Assembly: GCA_951804985.1 (NCBI GenBank)
Contig: OX638133.1
Span: 77,320,367 to 77,384,366 of the forward strand
Source of the DNA: Dryomyza anilis
Lineage: Eukaryota > Arthropoda > Insecta > Diptera > Dryomyzidae
Reading direction: 5' to 3'
DNA length: 64,000 nucleotides
The notes below the pieces were generated by a model. The model had not been told where the DNA came from. It worked only from the letters and a program-made list of their open reading frames with translations, and did not search any database. This document shows positions 20,086-31,727 of this stretch, one piece after another. The position numbers and the translations under genes are program-made. Each line of letters opens with the position of its first letter. The first letter of the stretch is position 1.

Positions 20086-22967
20086 CAAGGATTGAAACCT
20101 AAACGAATAACGGTTTCGATTTCGGTTTTTTCCCCGTATCGGTTTCGGTTACGGTTTCGGTTTTAAGTTTTTATAACGAAACGGTTTCGGTATACCGGTT
20201 CCATGTTGCGGTTTCGGTTTTGATTTCGGTTTTTGTATACATTTTCTTTTTTCAATATTTTTCAAATAATTTAACATTGTTTATATTGTGCTAAGTTATG
20301 TTCAAATTATGATATTGGGGTAAAGTGGGAAACGTAATTTAAACAATTTTTGTTGTTATTTTAGTTAAAATATTATGTTATATTTATTATTTAATTGGTT
20401 ACGTCAAGAACAAATTTTACTTTAAAATTTCGTGACCACAAACCAATGAAAATCAACATTTTGACATAACCTGAGTTATGATCTGAATTGCAAAGAAGAA
20501 GAATTTTGTCCAATTTCCATCCGTAAAAGCCAAAGAAATTAAATTTCAACAGTTCAGTGAACTGCAATATATGTAAAATAGTGATGATCATTTACAAGAG
20601 CAAGGCAAGAAACGGTAATCTTGTTCTTACACGCTGAGTCTTGCTCTTGCATAGGTACATATGACCTTGTTCTTGCAATACCTTTCTTGCTTTTGCTTTT
20701 AAATTTTAAATAAAAGATCGAAGACAGATATCTTAAACTGCATATTAGTTATGAAAACGAATAGAATTTGAACAATAATTGTATTTAAGTTATACATTTT
20801 TCATTTTTTCAATTTCTTCAACAAAAAATAAATTATTTTACTAACAAAAAAAAAAATTTAATTATATTTTAACAAGAATTAACTAATAAAAAATAATTGT
20901 AAAAATCAAGTGATGTTGACAAGACAATTCAAAATTTCAAGGCCATAATAAATTGAACACAATATGTTCAATGTATATTATACATTCATAATAAATATAA
21001 GGAATATTTCATATAGGCATATTTCTGTTTTCGTCAGAGATTAAACAAAATCCGTGTGCTACACCTACCGTATGTAAAGAGAACACGAATAATATCTTGC
21101 AGGGTAACATTTTTCTTTGCGAACACAAACTCAAACGCAAACGCTACAAAGCGAACACTAACAGAAAGAAGATAATACAACAATAACGAATTACGTTTCG
21201 TATATACACACTTTCACAACGACAAATATACGTTGCTATCCGGTATCATCGCATGGCAACAAACAGATACATGACAACGGACAGACGCATGACAGCAGAC
21301 AGTCACATGACACCACACTTTATGTATGTATCTAGTTCAGCTATCTAGTTGGCAACAACAACGAGTTTTCTTTGTGGTACAAAGAATTTCCCGCCAAAAA
21401 GTTCTATCAAGAGCTTGGATGCTGCTTTATTTGCATTTCTGTTGTTGTTGCACTTTCAAACGAATCAGCGGATTTGTGTAAAAAAGAAAAACACAAAAAA
21501 CAATATATAAGCTAAATGAGGTACACTGTGAAAATGTTCATATATTATTTTTTTTTTATAAGTTGAATGAAATAATGCACATAGAACTTAACTTAAGTAA
21601 ACTTCATGATTTTACAATTAACAAAAAAACTATGTATAAATGTAAAACAAAAACGAGTTGGGAAAGTTAGGTCACATGGGTAAGTACGGTCACATGGGGC
21701 GGATTTTTATAGTCGGTCGGGCCCGACTATGGAATACCCTACACCTTTGGTAGAGATATTAATGAGGAATATTTAATTGTATACCTTTATTTTAAATTTT
21801 TAATTATGCTGAACCTCCCCACCCTCAGAATATTATTCATATATCAGAAATTTACGTCTTATATCCCCATAAATTAAAAAATTTATATAAAGTATAAAAA
21901 ACTAAAAAATAAATTGAAAAATATAATTGGGCGGACCACGCCTATATTTAAAATTTTGAAAGGCTAATATTTCATAGATTTGATTTTAATAATTTACGGA
22001 TCAAATTTCCACTATGAAAACCCGGGAAATAATGAAAAAAAAAAGTGGGCGGATCACGCCCATTTTTGGACCACATATTTTTAGGTGAATTCTAACAATA
22101 CCTTTTAAATTTTATAACTATACCTTGAATACTTTTCGAGTTATTAGTTCCGAAAGAGTTATATAAAAGTGACTTGTATGGGAGGTGGGCGTGTCCGTTG
22201 ACCGATTTGGCTCATTTTCAAACTCAGTTCCTACTTTTGGCTAAAATATATTGGGATGAAATTTCATCGCATTCTGATCAGTATTTCTCAAGTTATTCTG
22301 TATTCGGACAGCAAGACAGCAAGACAGCAAGACAGCAAGACAGCAAGACAGCAAGACGGACAGACAGACAGACAGACAGACGGACATGGCTAAACGGACT
22401 CGGGTAGTGATGCTGATCAAGAATATATATACTTTTCCATACCGGACACGCCTCCTAAGGGGCGTTACAATATATGCACAAAGTTAATATACCCTGTACC
22501 TTATAGGTGTAGGGTATAATAATAATGTGCATTGCACAGTGCATTTGTACAATCGATGTACGAACTAACGTAGTGAAGAAAAGTGAAAAAAACATTGTTT
22601 TGTCTATTTTATCTTATTGAAGCGACTTTTGAAGCACTTTTGAAGCTATTTACAGCTACAAAAGTGCTTCACAGACCTTATTTTTAAGATGTTTTTATTC
22701 TTTACCCTTGGGAACTCAAAATTTTATTAAATGATATTTTACTTAAGATCTTGTATATAAAATAAAATAAGTTTTTCTGTTTCTATTTATAGGTACTTTT
22801 TTAAAAACCGTTTTAAACCGGTATAAAACCGAAACCGTTTATATCGGTTTTGGATATCGGTTTATTTCTGATTTTCATATAACGGTTTCGGTTACGGTTT
22901 CGGTTTTAAAAATGAAACGGTTTTAAACGGATATCGGTTTCGGTTTCGGTTACGGTTTCAATACTTG
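20086..22967. mobile_element. hAT-type element (element H) inserted in E
   Basis: Ends are CAAGGATTGAAACC (20086) and the complement of CAAGTATTGAAACC (to 22967), with an 8-bp duplication GTTATAAT at 20078-20085 and 22968-22975. Both subterminal regions (20100-20235 and 22800-22960) are packed with CGGTTTCGGTTT-type repeats, here and in inverted form. Subterminal transposase-binding repeats, 8-bp duplications and YARNG ends are hAT features. No transposase frame was found in 2.9 kb, so it is non-autonomous. It contains Helentron-like copy B1. Confidence 0.85.
21652..22519 (+). mobile_element. Helentron-like repeat, type B copy 1
   Basis: Starts AAACGAGTTGGGAAAGTTAG, has the palindrome AGTCGGTCGGGCCCGACT, and carries GACAGCAA and GACA tracts at 22310-22385. 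The core TGATCAAGAATATATATAC follows, and it ends ACCTTATAGGTGTAGGGTAT. It belongs to a family distinct from type A at both ends but sharing the core. Nested inside the hAT-type element. Confidence 0.78.
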
Positions 22968-22975
22968 GTTATAAT

Positions 22976-23649
22976 ATGTCCTAGAAATGACGTTTCCTTA
23001 CTAAAAAAATTCACATTTATCGATTTGTACTTTTAAATTAAACTTTCTTAATCTTTCGAATATTTTATTTATGTTCTTGAATTGAAGTGCTGAATATTAG
23101 TACATCGTCTAAATATACTACACAAATCTATCCAATTAAACCTTCTAAAATATAATTCATGATTCTTTGGAATATTTCTGGTGGATTTTTTAATCCGAAT
23201 GGCATTCTTATGAATTCGTAATGTCCTGTTGGTGTTGAAAAAGCTGTTTTATGTCTATCATTTTTATCTACTAAAATTTGGTGAAATCCTTTTGTCAAAT
23301 CTAGTGTTGAGAAATATTGTGTTCTTCCTAATTTGTCAAATATATCTCTTATATTTGGTATTGGAAACTTATCTTCTATTGTTATCGCATTCAATTTTCT
23401 GTAGTCAATTACCAATCTCCATTTTTTTTATTCCTGAATTATCTAACTTTTACGGTACCACCCATAATGGTGCGTTATAAGGACTTTTACTCTTTGTTAT
23501 TATTCCTTGATCTAACAGTACTTTGATTTGTTTTTCTACCTCTTCTTTATGAATTTCTGTATATCTATATATTTTACTGTAAATTGGTCTTAAATGATTT
23601 GTATCAATTTTGTGTGTTACTTCTGACATACTGGTTAAATTATCTAATA
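22976..23649 (-). pseudogene. Reverse transcriptase fingers and palm (element E)
   Basis: On the minus strand: [64 protein letters not shown] and VVYLDDVLIFS (YLDD at 23104-23115). This is a typical Ty3/gypsy polymerase with both catalytic Asp. Stops occur near 23127 and 23430. The 5' side is interrupted by the SINE. Confidence 0.88.
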
Positions 23650-23964
23650 TAATGATATATAATAGTTTGGCGCTACAGTCCTGTATAGAAATTAGGCCGA
23701 GCTCTCTCACCATTTTGAGCTGTGCGTGTTATATTTGTACTCAAAGCGGTGGGACCTACAGTTTATTGCCGAATCCGAACGGCGGGTGAGAGCTTTTTCA
23801 TAGGCAATTTTTTTACTCTCGGAGGTTTGCCATTTACTGACGAGAGGTAGCGCGGTATAGAAAAATGTTTCTATGAAAAAATGTTGTTAGCCCCAGTCCA
23901 GGCTTGAACCGGGGACCTTTCGGCTCGCAGTCCAATGCACTAACCACTGAGCTACCGCGGCTAC
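23650..23964 (-). mobile_element. tRNA-derived SINE, copy 2, inserted in E
   Basis: Reading the minus strand, it has the same tRNA-like head (A box TAGCTCAGTGG, B box GGTTCAAGCC), anticodon-type loop CTGCGAG, body, and tail ending CCAAACTATT as the copy at 430. Low-coordinate flank is its 3' end. It separates the gag and RT parts of element E; no clear target duplication was found. Confidence 0.8.
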
Positions 23965-25012
23965 ATTGTATAACGTTGTTATATTGGCATTAATTATTAT
24001 TGAACTTGCATTAACCGGAATTTTCTATAAGAATTTATTAAATATACTGCTTTCGTTATTTGCTGGTTTGTATTCTTCTGGTTCCTCTGTTCCTAAATAG
24101 TAGTTTTGATTTAATCTGTTTAATAAACTGTAATATTCATCATATACTTGTTTAATTGATCTAAACTGTATATTATCTGCTTGTTCTTTCAATTTTAAAA
24201 ATGTTAATTTCTCTCCAAAATTCTTCACTAATATATTTCTAATCATGATTCATTCTTCTCGATCCCCTGCCATTAATATAGCATTTAATGCATCCCCCGC
24301 TATTCTGCTTTTATTTCATTGATGATAATTTTTCTTGAATTTTCTCCAAATGTACTAGTATTTTGTAATATGAATTCCCTTTTCTTTATAAATTGTACGA
24401 CCTCAGATGGAATCTCGCCAGAAAATACTTTAAGTGATTTAGTTAATTTGATTGGGCAAACAATTAATTCTCCTGGTGCCATATTTGAATATTATTTTTA
24501 TTGCAATTTCTTTTTATCAAATAATAATCTTATTATACTTAAAATATTCGTACTTTTATTTCTTTTACAGTTGATTTCGGGTTAACTTCTTGATGTTTTT
24601 GTTGAAGTTCTAGATGCTCGATGTATCTTCTTCTATAACGACTTTCCTCAATACAATAGTTTAATTCCTGTAGTTATCCCTCCAGAAATAGCCAAATTAT
24701 CTCTTAGTCATTATCGTTTGGTGAATATCTTGCTTCTTCTTCTGTCCGCGGTCGAAATGATGACAAGAATTGAGGCTCACTATCTTCTATGAATTCTGCT
24801 CTCAAATTATCAAATTATCGTCTGGGATCATCAATTTTTTTCAGTAAAAGCGATGATGTTAAGTTGTGTTAGCGTTTCAGTTATTTTAAGTCTTTGATTC
24901 TTTGAACAATATTCGTTTGTCCAGTATAATATGCGTTTATCCCATTATTGAATCTTTTTACAAAACTTCTACAATCTTGTAGATGCGTTTCACGGATACC
25001 AATTCCTTATTG
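23965..25012 (-). pseudogene. Gag and gag-pol boundary region (element E)
   Basis: Minus-strand pieces 24300-24482 (GELIVCPIKLTKSLKVFSGE) and 24025-24246 (LKLKEQADNIQFRSIKQVYD) sit where errantiviral Gag belongs, between the primer binding site and RT. No aspartic protease motif was found before RT, so part of the region is probably deleted. Assignment rests mainly on position. Confidence 0.5.
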
Positions 25013-25031
25013 ATATCCTACCGACTGCGCC
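25013..25031 (-). other. Primer binding site of element E (tRNA-Ser type)
   Basis: Directly inside the 5' LTR the minus strand reads GGCGCAGTCGGTAGGAT. This matches the tRNA-Ser primer site known from the 17.6/297 group of errantiviruses and fixes the orientation of E. Confidence 0.7.
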
Positions 25032-25399
25032 AATTTTATTTTGTTACCAAAATATTATATAAAAAAAATAGTTTTCTTTATTTATTTTGACTTTATTATA
25101 ACTTATATTTAAAAACACTTTGAACTTAACTAGTTATTACTACTTGAACGATAATAAACAGAACTAAGAACGAAACTGCCAACTGAGCTTGAATTGGGAT
25201 TGGAGCTTATGTTGTTTACAATATATTTAGTGTATCGTATGATTCTATGCATTATGTTTCATACTTCTGAAACTAATGTTTATATTCAATTGTTTATATT
25301 TTTATGTTTATTGGAAATCAAGAACGAACGGAAAGGTCCATTGTTTATGATTCAGCTGAAATTAAATTTGGTGTCAGATATCATACTGATATCGTAACT
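25032..25399 (-). repeat. 5' LTR of element E
   Basis: Partner of 17545-17912. The minus-strand start AGTTACGATATC is at 25399. It adjoins the primer binding site on its inner side and the resumed integrase of G on its outer side. Confidence 0.9.
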
Positions 25400-25743
25400 G
25401 AACGCGAAAAGTGAAAGGCTCGATTCGACCACAAGCACGCCGAACCGCTTCATTACCTGGAGAACGATCTCGTTGTGATTCATGAGCCGTCAGCCACAGG
25501 AGAATCAAGGAAGCTCGAATCTAAGTTTCGTGGTCCGTATATTGTTAGTCGTGATCTTGGGAACGAGCGTTACTTAATTGAAAATATACCTGGTATGCAG
25601 ATAACCTCACGCGTCTGACAAGATGAAACATTGGTGTCGTAATTGCCCCGAACTCGATGAAGACAACGATGTTGACTCTGATAATAAATGCGATACTCAA
25701 CCAACCGAAATCGTGGGCGATTTGATGTCAGAATTGGCCGAAA
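25400..25743 (+). pseudogene. Integrase C-terminus of element G, beyond insertion E
   Basis: The frame carries on from NIRS at 17540 as ERE, then KARFDHKHAEPLHYLENDLV, KLESKFRGPYIVSRDLGNE and RYLIENIPGMQ. This matches the C-terminal GPY/F-type module of Ty3/gypsy integrases. A stop (TGA at 25412-25414) and a frame change near 25613 precede a tail DKMKHWCRNCPELDEDND that runs into the 3' LTR. Its position shows that E inserted within a coding region. Confidence 0.85.
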
Positions 25744-25967
25744 TTTCAAGTACGGAATCTGCAACACTGTATACAGAACAACCGATTGCAACCCCGACAA
25801 CAGCAGTTGACAGTTACCCAATTGGTCGTCGTCATTCATCGCGCAAGTTCGCCGGAGTGCGAATGCTAAATAATTTCTTATTCATTGTACACTCCTTTTC
25901 ACTATTTGTTTTAATTAAATAAAAGTATTTGCTAAACCCTAACAACACTCGAAAACATTCTTTGACA
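25744..25967 (+). repeat. Right LTR of element G
   Basis: Homologous to 13303-13505, with ~21 bp extra near 25780 and TTTC in place of TGTC at its first bases. It ends TTTGACA and is followed by the ATGG target duplication. Confidence 0.85.
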
Positions 25968-25971
25968 ATGG

Positions 25972-26636
25972 TTTGTGTGATGTTTTAGATGTGAATGTCA
26001 ATGTTGATACATAAATTAATAATTATACAATTATGTAACTAAAATGCAATTTTGTTTCAATAAATTATTAGAAAAATGTAATTATCCTTGGCTATATTTC
26101 ACCGGCATTTATAAAAATCTTTTTGTATTCTTCTAAACCAGTAAACCAATTTGAAAATACTGTTGGATGTTGAATTCATTTTTATTTTATATAAAATTTG
26201 ATCATATTAGTAATTTAAAACCTTCTTAAAAGCTCGGTTAAAAAGTAATTGGCCGATATATCGTAAACCTATCCATAGAAAATTTTTAATTCATATATTC
26301 ATAAATAAAATTCATATATAAAATTATGCAGTTTATTTTTAAAAATATAAAAAATAGTGGCATTTACTGCAGAAACTTTTTTCTCATTTTATGGTTTACT
26401 GTAATCCATAATGATTCGAAAATGATAAAAAAATGTCCACCAAAATTAAATCAAAGGCATTTAAAAAACTGCGAAAAATCGAAAAATCGAGATGATGCTC
26501 AATTTGTAATAGTCCAAAATTTGCCTGCTTCTTTTTAATGAAAATGACTCAAAAAAAAAAAAAAACATGGATACATTTTGAGTACAGAAAAAATAATGTG
26601 AAAGCATTACATTTGAGTGTAAACTAAAAAGTCAAA
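25972..26636. other. AT-rich non-coding DNA
   Basis: AT-rich with no recognised element. A short frame at 26326-26538 shows no similarity I know. Confidence 0.45.
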
Positions 26637-27334
26637 TTTTTATACTTACAATAAGAGTGAAAGGGTATATTCAGTTTGGTACGCCGTTTATAACACCCAG
26701 AAGGAAGCATCTCCGGTATGGAAAAGTATATATATTCTTGATCAGCACAACCTCCTGAGTCGATTTAGCGATGTCCGTCTGTCTGTCCGTCTGTCTGTCT
26801 GTCTGTTGAAATCCCTACTATTTTTAAAATTGAAGAGCTAGATAAATGAAACTTATAACTTAGATTACTAATATACCTACGCTGTATGTACGAAAAAATT
26901 GGAAAGATCGGTCTATTGTGATCTATGATCCGACCACTGTTCAAATACCTCATATAAAATGTACATATAAAGATCAATTTTTATGTATTCGTGCTTAGGT
27001 AAACTTTTTTGGTCAGATATATATTGACATCATGCTCAAATACATGATAATAATGTTTTCCGGCGAAAAGACTTGTGGTTCACAAAAAAAAAATCGAAAT
27101 TCGGTACACATACCCATTTTTAAATATGGGTATCAAATGAATGGAAATTCTTCAGCGATTGAATGTTTGTAGTTATTTTCAGGATTCGTATACCCTGGTG
27201 ACCTATATATCACTTTGAATGGTAACCACACATATGTGTAGGGTATTTATAGTCGGTATTTTGGTAATCCTAACTATCATAATTACACCTACTTTAAAAT
27301 TTCCCATGTGATCTAACCTTCCCAACTGGTTTAT
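26637..27334 (-). mobile_element. Helentron-like repeat, type A copy 3
   Basis: Complement of the type A structure. Its (GTCT/GTCC) block is at 26775-26806, short here, and the end CCTTCCCAACTGGTTT is at 27317-27332. The subterminal palindrome near 27250 is partly lost. Confidence 0.75.
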
Positions 27335-27338
27335 TTTT

Positions 27339-27660
27339 ATACCCTATATTTGAGCGCTTTTTAGGAGGAGTGAACGGTATGAAAAAGTAAATATTTTCTT
27401 GATTAACATCACTCTCCTAGTCGATTTAGACATGACCGTCTGCCTGTCCACCTATACACAATAACTTCAAAACTGCTGATCCGAATGCGATGAAATTTAT
27501 TTTCAATATATTTTAGTAGAATAGTAATTCTAAGTTCGAAAATGAGTGGAATTAGTCAACGTACTCAACTACATACCGTACGAAATATGGATTTACTTTT
27601 ATAATCCCATATCTCGTATAGTATTCAAGATAAAGATGTAATCTGCCTACATTTTTCATT
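27339..27660 (-). mobile_element. Diverged Helentron-like repeat (third type)
   Basis: It abuts copy A3. ATACCCTATATTTGAG, GGTATGAAAAAGTAAATATT, a reduced GTCTGCCTGTCC block and GATGAAATTTATTTTCAATAT correspond in order to type B sequence with heavy divergence. It looks like an older member into or beside which A3 inserted. Confidence 0.55.
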
Positions 27661-28240
27661 TTTTATGACTATTTGTATAGCACTCATTTATAATGCTTTT
27701 ACATAATTTTTCTTACTCAAATATTTAATTCTTCGAAAGAGTGTGGACTAATTTTGGAATCATCTGTGTATCATCTTACTTTCTCAATTGTTTTCAATTT
27801 TTAAAATGCATTTTTTATTTAAATTTTTGTTAGATAAAAATATATTTTCAAGTTCTCCTATCGAGTTCTCTTAAACTAGTAAACCAATTTGTGAAAAATG
27901 TATATTGGATATTTAATTACATTTAATTCGTTATAACACTTGATCATGTGAGTTATTTTGAACGCAAGATATTTAAAAATTATATGTGATCACATTTTTG
28001 AAGGCACAGTTTAAAAGTTTAAGGCCGATATTTTGTAAACCTATCAAAAAATATAAAATATTTTGAAACCATATCTTCGGAATCAGGGAGTCATTTTATA
28101 TAATACAAAAATAGTCTTGACTGCTGCGCAGTATATCTGCTGTGCTATACATTTTCTTGCAATTTATTATTACTATGGAAAATTAGTCTGTAAATAACAT
28201 GTGACAAACCACAGCATGCGTTACAGCACCCAGACATCCT
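27661..28240. other. AT-rich non-coding DNA
   Basis: Nothing recognised. Confidence 0.4.
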
Positions 28241-29050
28241 TCACATTGTTATCTATTTAATTTTTAATGCCAAACCAAAATCAAAAAACACTTCGCTGTT
28301 GCCTTGCTTCTCGCGATTACCAATTTTGCGTTTTGCAATTTCTTTTATACCATATACTATAAATATTATATTTTCTTTTTGAGTAAGCGGGGTATATTTC
28401 TCAGCAAGTGAAGTCTTGTTCCACTCAGTCCCCAAACACTCTTCACCAGGCACTTTGTCAAAAGTTCAGTCTCTATACTTTGACATTTGACTGCCATCCA
28501 TAGCAGTTGGTTCGCCATTCCATTGGCTCTGACTCTCTGTCTGTCCATATGTCTGACTGTATGTCTGTCTATCTATCTGGTTGGTTTTACAGTCTGTGTT
28601 TCACTTGATGATCCTGATGCTACTATGCTCTTCAAACTTTTAACCCCACACTCTACCGACGGCGGTTACCGTCACTGAGACTGCGACCGAAACAGCTTCG
28701 TTTTATGTTAGTCTCTAAATCCGGATATTTCACATTTTCTGCACCAAGCACTCGCGTAAAATCGCAACATAAACCTCTGCAGTAGCAATAGCGGCAGCAT
28801 AGACAGAGGAAGCGGCAAGCAATAGCAGCAGAGCGTCAGCCATGTTGGTTTTATGGGGGGCAGTCAAAGGAGTCGGAATTCCATGTGCTTGAAGCTTGAA
28901 GCTAGCTGCACGGGTAGCGTAAAAATATTTATGAGGAATCATTATTCGTGGCATGTTGGCTACTTGCCACATTCTGCTCATGTTGTTGCTGCTGCTACTG
29001 CCTGCTGTTGCTGTTGTTGTGCATTGTTATATTTTGCGAGATGATTTTGT
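28241..29050. other. Higher-complexity island of unknown role
   Basis: GC-richer than its surroundings, with non-repetitive sequence (for example CACTCTACCGACGGCGG near 28649) and a TGC/TGT-rich stretch at 28980-29025. Short frames exist on both strands without recognisable similarity or clear splice sites. It may be an untranslated exon or a conserved regulatory island. Confidence 0.3.
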
Positions 29051-29329
29051 CTTTAGCTATTTAAGGTAAATTAAGCGAAACTTGAACACAAAATATATAT
29101 AGGGAAAACATGAAATCGGTTTTGAGCAATTTAAAAAAAAACACGATTAGCTAATTTAAAATATAAAAAAATCATTTTAATGCTGATTTTCACTATGTAA
29201 TTTTTGCTAAATATATTTTCTTTACATTATAATTTTGACGCAGATATTGTATAAAATTAAAATTTTCATTAACCATGTCATACGATGTTTTCAATTTGAA
29301 TTTGTTATATTGATTTTTTACTCTTTCTG

Positions 29330-29444
29330 TTGGGTATATTAACTTTGTGCATATATTGTAACGCCCCTTAGGAGGCGTGTCCGGTATGGAAAAGTATATA
29401 TATTCTTGATCAGCATCACTACCCGAGTCCGTTTAGCCATGTCC

Positions 29445-29480
<36 letters not shown>

Positions 29481-30142
29481 TGCTGTCTTGCTGTCCGAAT
29501 ACAGAATAACTTGAGAAATACTGATCAGAATGCGATGAAATTTCGTCTCAATATATTTTAGCCAAAAGTAGGAACTGAGTTTGAAAATGAGCCAAATCGG
29601 TCAACGGACACGCCCACCTCCCATACAAGTTACTTTTATATAACTCTTTCGGAACTAATAACTCGAAAAGTATTCAAGGTATAGTTATAAAATTTAAAAG
29701 GTATTGTTAGAATTCACCTAAAAATATGTGGTCCAAAAATGGGCGTGATCCGCCCACTTTTTTTTTCATTATATCCCGGGTTTTCATAGTGGAAATTTGA
29801 TTCGTAAATTATTAAAATCAAATCTATGAAATATTAGCCTTTCAAAATTTTAAATATAGACGTGGTCCGCCCAATTACATTTTTCAATTTTTTTTTAGTT
29901 GTTTATACTTTTATATACATTTTTTAATTTATGGGGATATAAGACGTACATTTCTGATTTATGAATAATATTCTGAGGTTCAGCATAATTAAAAACTTTT
30001 AAATTAAGGTATGCAATTAAATAGCCCACATTAATATCCCCACCAAAGGTGTAGGGTATTCCATAATCGGGCCCGACCGACTATAAAAATCCGCCCCATG
30101 TGACCGAACTTACCCATGTGATCTAACTTTCCCAACTCGTTT
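29330..30142 (-). mobile_element. Helentron-like repeat, type B copy 2
   Basis: Complement of type B: starts GGGTATATTAACTTTGTGC, has GTCTGTCTGTCC and TTGCTGTC blocks at 29441-29492, and ends AACTTTCCCAACTCGTTT. The subterminal palindrome is slightly altered (ATAATCGGGCCCGACCGAC). Confidence 0.78.
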
Positions 30143-30199
30143 CATTTGTGTTTGATGTTTGATTTATTTTTTTTTTTTGAATCTGCATTTATTAATTTT

Positions 30200-30950
30200 A
30201 TTTAGTATTTTTCTATCTTTTATTTCTCTTATCCTTTACATTTTCCTCTTCTTTTACCTGTATATTTTACCTTATTATCTTCCAATTTCTTTTCCTTTTC
30301 ATTTTCCGTTACATCTTTTTTCTGATTTCATTTTCCTTTTCCCTTTCCCCTTTCCCTTTCGCTTTTCTTTTTCTTTTTCTTTTTCTTTTTCGTTTTCATT
30401 TTCTTTTTCCTTTTTCTTTCCTTTACGTTTTCCTGTTCTTTTTCCAGTTCTTTTCCTGTTCATTATACTTTTCCTGTTCTTTTCATTTTCCTTTACTTTT
30501 TTCCGTTAAATTTGCTTTCAGTTTCTTTTTCTTTTTTTCTTTTTCTTTTCCGTTTCCTTAACCTTTTCCGTTTTCTGCTTCTTTTTAATTTTTGTATTCG
30601 TTTCCTTTTTTCTTTTTCTTTTATTCTTTTTTCTCTTTTCTCCTTTTACTTTTTTTTCTTTTTTTTTCTTTTTTTTATTCCTTTTTCTTGTTTTTCCTTT
30701 ACCTTTTCCATTTCCTGTACCTTTTCCTTGTTTTTCCTCTTCCTTTTCCATTTTCATTATCATTATCATTTTCATTTCCTTTTTCTCTTTCTTTTCTTTT
30801 TTCTTTCTCTTTCTTTTCCTTTTACTTTTCCTTTTTCTTTTCCTTTTCCTGATCCTTTTCCGTTTCCTGTTCATTTTTCTTTTTCTGTTCATTTACCTTT
30901 ACCTTTACTTTTACTTTTTCCGTTTCCCTTTTCTTTTTCTTCTTTTTTAG
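30200..30950. repeat. Polypyrimidine tract, TTTTCC/TTTTTC type, ~700 bp
   Basis: Almost unbroken pyrimidines on the plus strand, made of TTTTCC, CTTTTTC and CCTTTT units, with a few A or G. Long frames here (Phe/Leu/Ser, or Lys/Arg on the other strand) are composition effects. Such mirror-like polypurine-polypyrimidine DNA can form triplex (H-DNA). Confidence 0.85.
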
Positions 30951-30955
30951 CCAAA

Positions 30956-31727
30956 ACCTTTAGTATATCTAAAAAATTAAATTTCCATTTAATTGGAAAT
31001 AGGTTTTAAAATGACATTTTTAGTGAGCATTTTATATTTTAAAACTGTGTCACACTGACTTTTGAAATTTAAAACAAGCCTTAATCAATCCTATAAAATA
31101 AAAAACTTTTCATTCGAGTTTTTCCTGTGCTGACAAATTTAATTAAATAGTTAATTAAAAGTTCATACATTCCATCAACAAGTTCAATTAATTGCCTCAT
31201 GCGAAACTAAAAGGTAACTCCAGGATCAGATAACAAAAAGTAGGTCAATAGTGAGCGACTCGAAATGAAGACTGATTAAAGCAACGTTAGCAGGACATTA
31301 AACATTCAGATAAACATTTCAATCACTTGACTATTTGCAGAAAACTGAGATACCAAATGAATGGAAAATAAAAATTAGTTTGAAATTAAGAAAATTGTTT
31401 GGTATACTTTATGTAGTAGTTTTATACGATAATCTTATTAAAAAGTCCTATTTTATTTAGTATTGCAGAGTGTACACTTGATGATAGTACTTAATATGTA
31501 TTTATTAAAAAAATGTTAAATAGATATATGATAAATATATTTTTATTTTCGATAAATATAAAAAATAATATACAAATTATTAAAAATATGTTGAAAACTT
31601 GAATTAATAAATGGTTTCTTAAGTAATATTTAATAAAATAGCAGGTTGTATGCATGTATTATTCGACATTATGATTGTGAAAAACTTATATATTTATAAA
31701 CTAAAATTTATAAAACCACGAAACTAA
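30956..31727. other. AT-rich non-coding DNA
   Basis: No repeat or gene recognised. Confidence 0.4.

Larger units (their letters stand above)
17545..25399 (-). mobile_element. Errantivirus-like LTR element (element E), 17.6/297 type, inserted in G
   Basis: Two ~368-bp LTRs (17545-17912 and 25032-25399) are nearly identical. On the minus strand they start AGTTACGATATC and end AATAAAATT. The order on the minus strand is 5' LTR, primer binding site, gag, RT, RNase H, integrase, env-like tail, 3' LTR. Flanks AAAC and GAAC look like a 4-bp target duplication with one change. The insertion lies in the integrase of G, whose frame resumes after it. E itself is interrupted by a hAT-type element and a SINE, and has internal deletions and stops. 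It is an old, broken genomic copy. Confidence 0.88.
13303..25967 (+). mobile_element. Decayed Ty3/gypsy LTR retrotransposon (element G), split by a nested insertion
   Basis: The LTRs are at 13303-13505 and 25744-25967. Outer ends are TGTCAAG...CTTTGACA, flanked by a 4-bp duplication ATGG (13299-13302 and 25968-25971). The internal order is SAP-domain Gag start, zinc knuckles, aspartic protease, reverse transcriptase, RNase H, integrase: the Ty3/gypsy order. The coding region has several stops and frameshifts and is interrupted at 17545-25399 by element E. Removing E leaves about 4.8 kb, a normal size. No env was seen. It is non-functional as it stands. Confidence 0.9.

Noticed and set aside
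28487..28678. 63-codon frame with a hydrophobic stretch resembling a signal peptide
   Set aside because: The stretch comes from CTGTCTGTC-like repeats; no further support.
30159..31009. Long hydrophobic frames (plus) and Lys/Arg frames (minus)
   Set aside because: Both are forced by the polypyrimidine tract.
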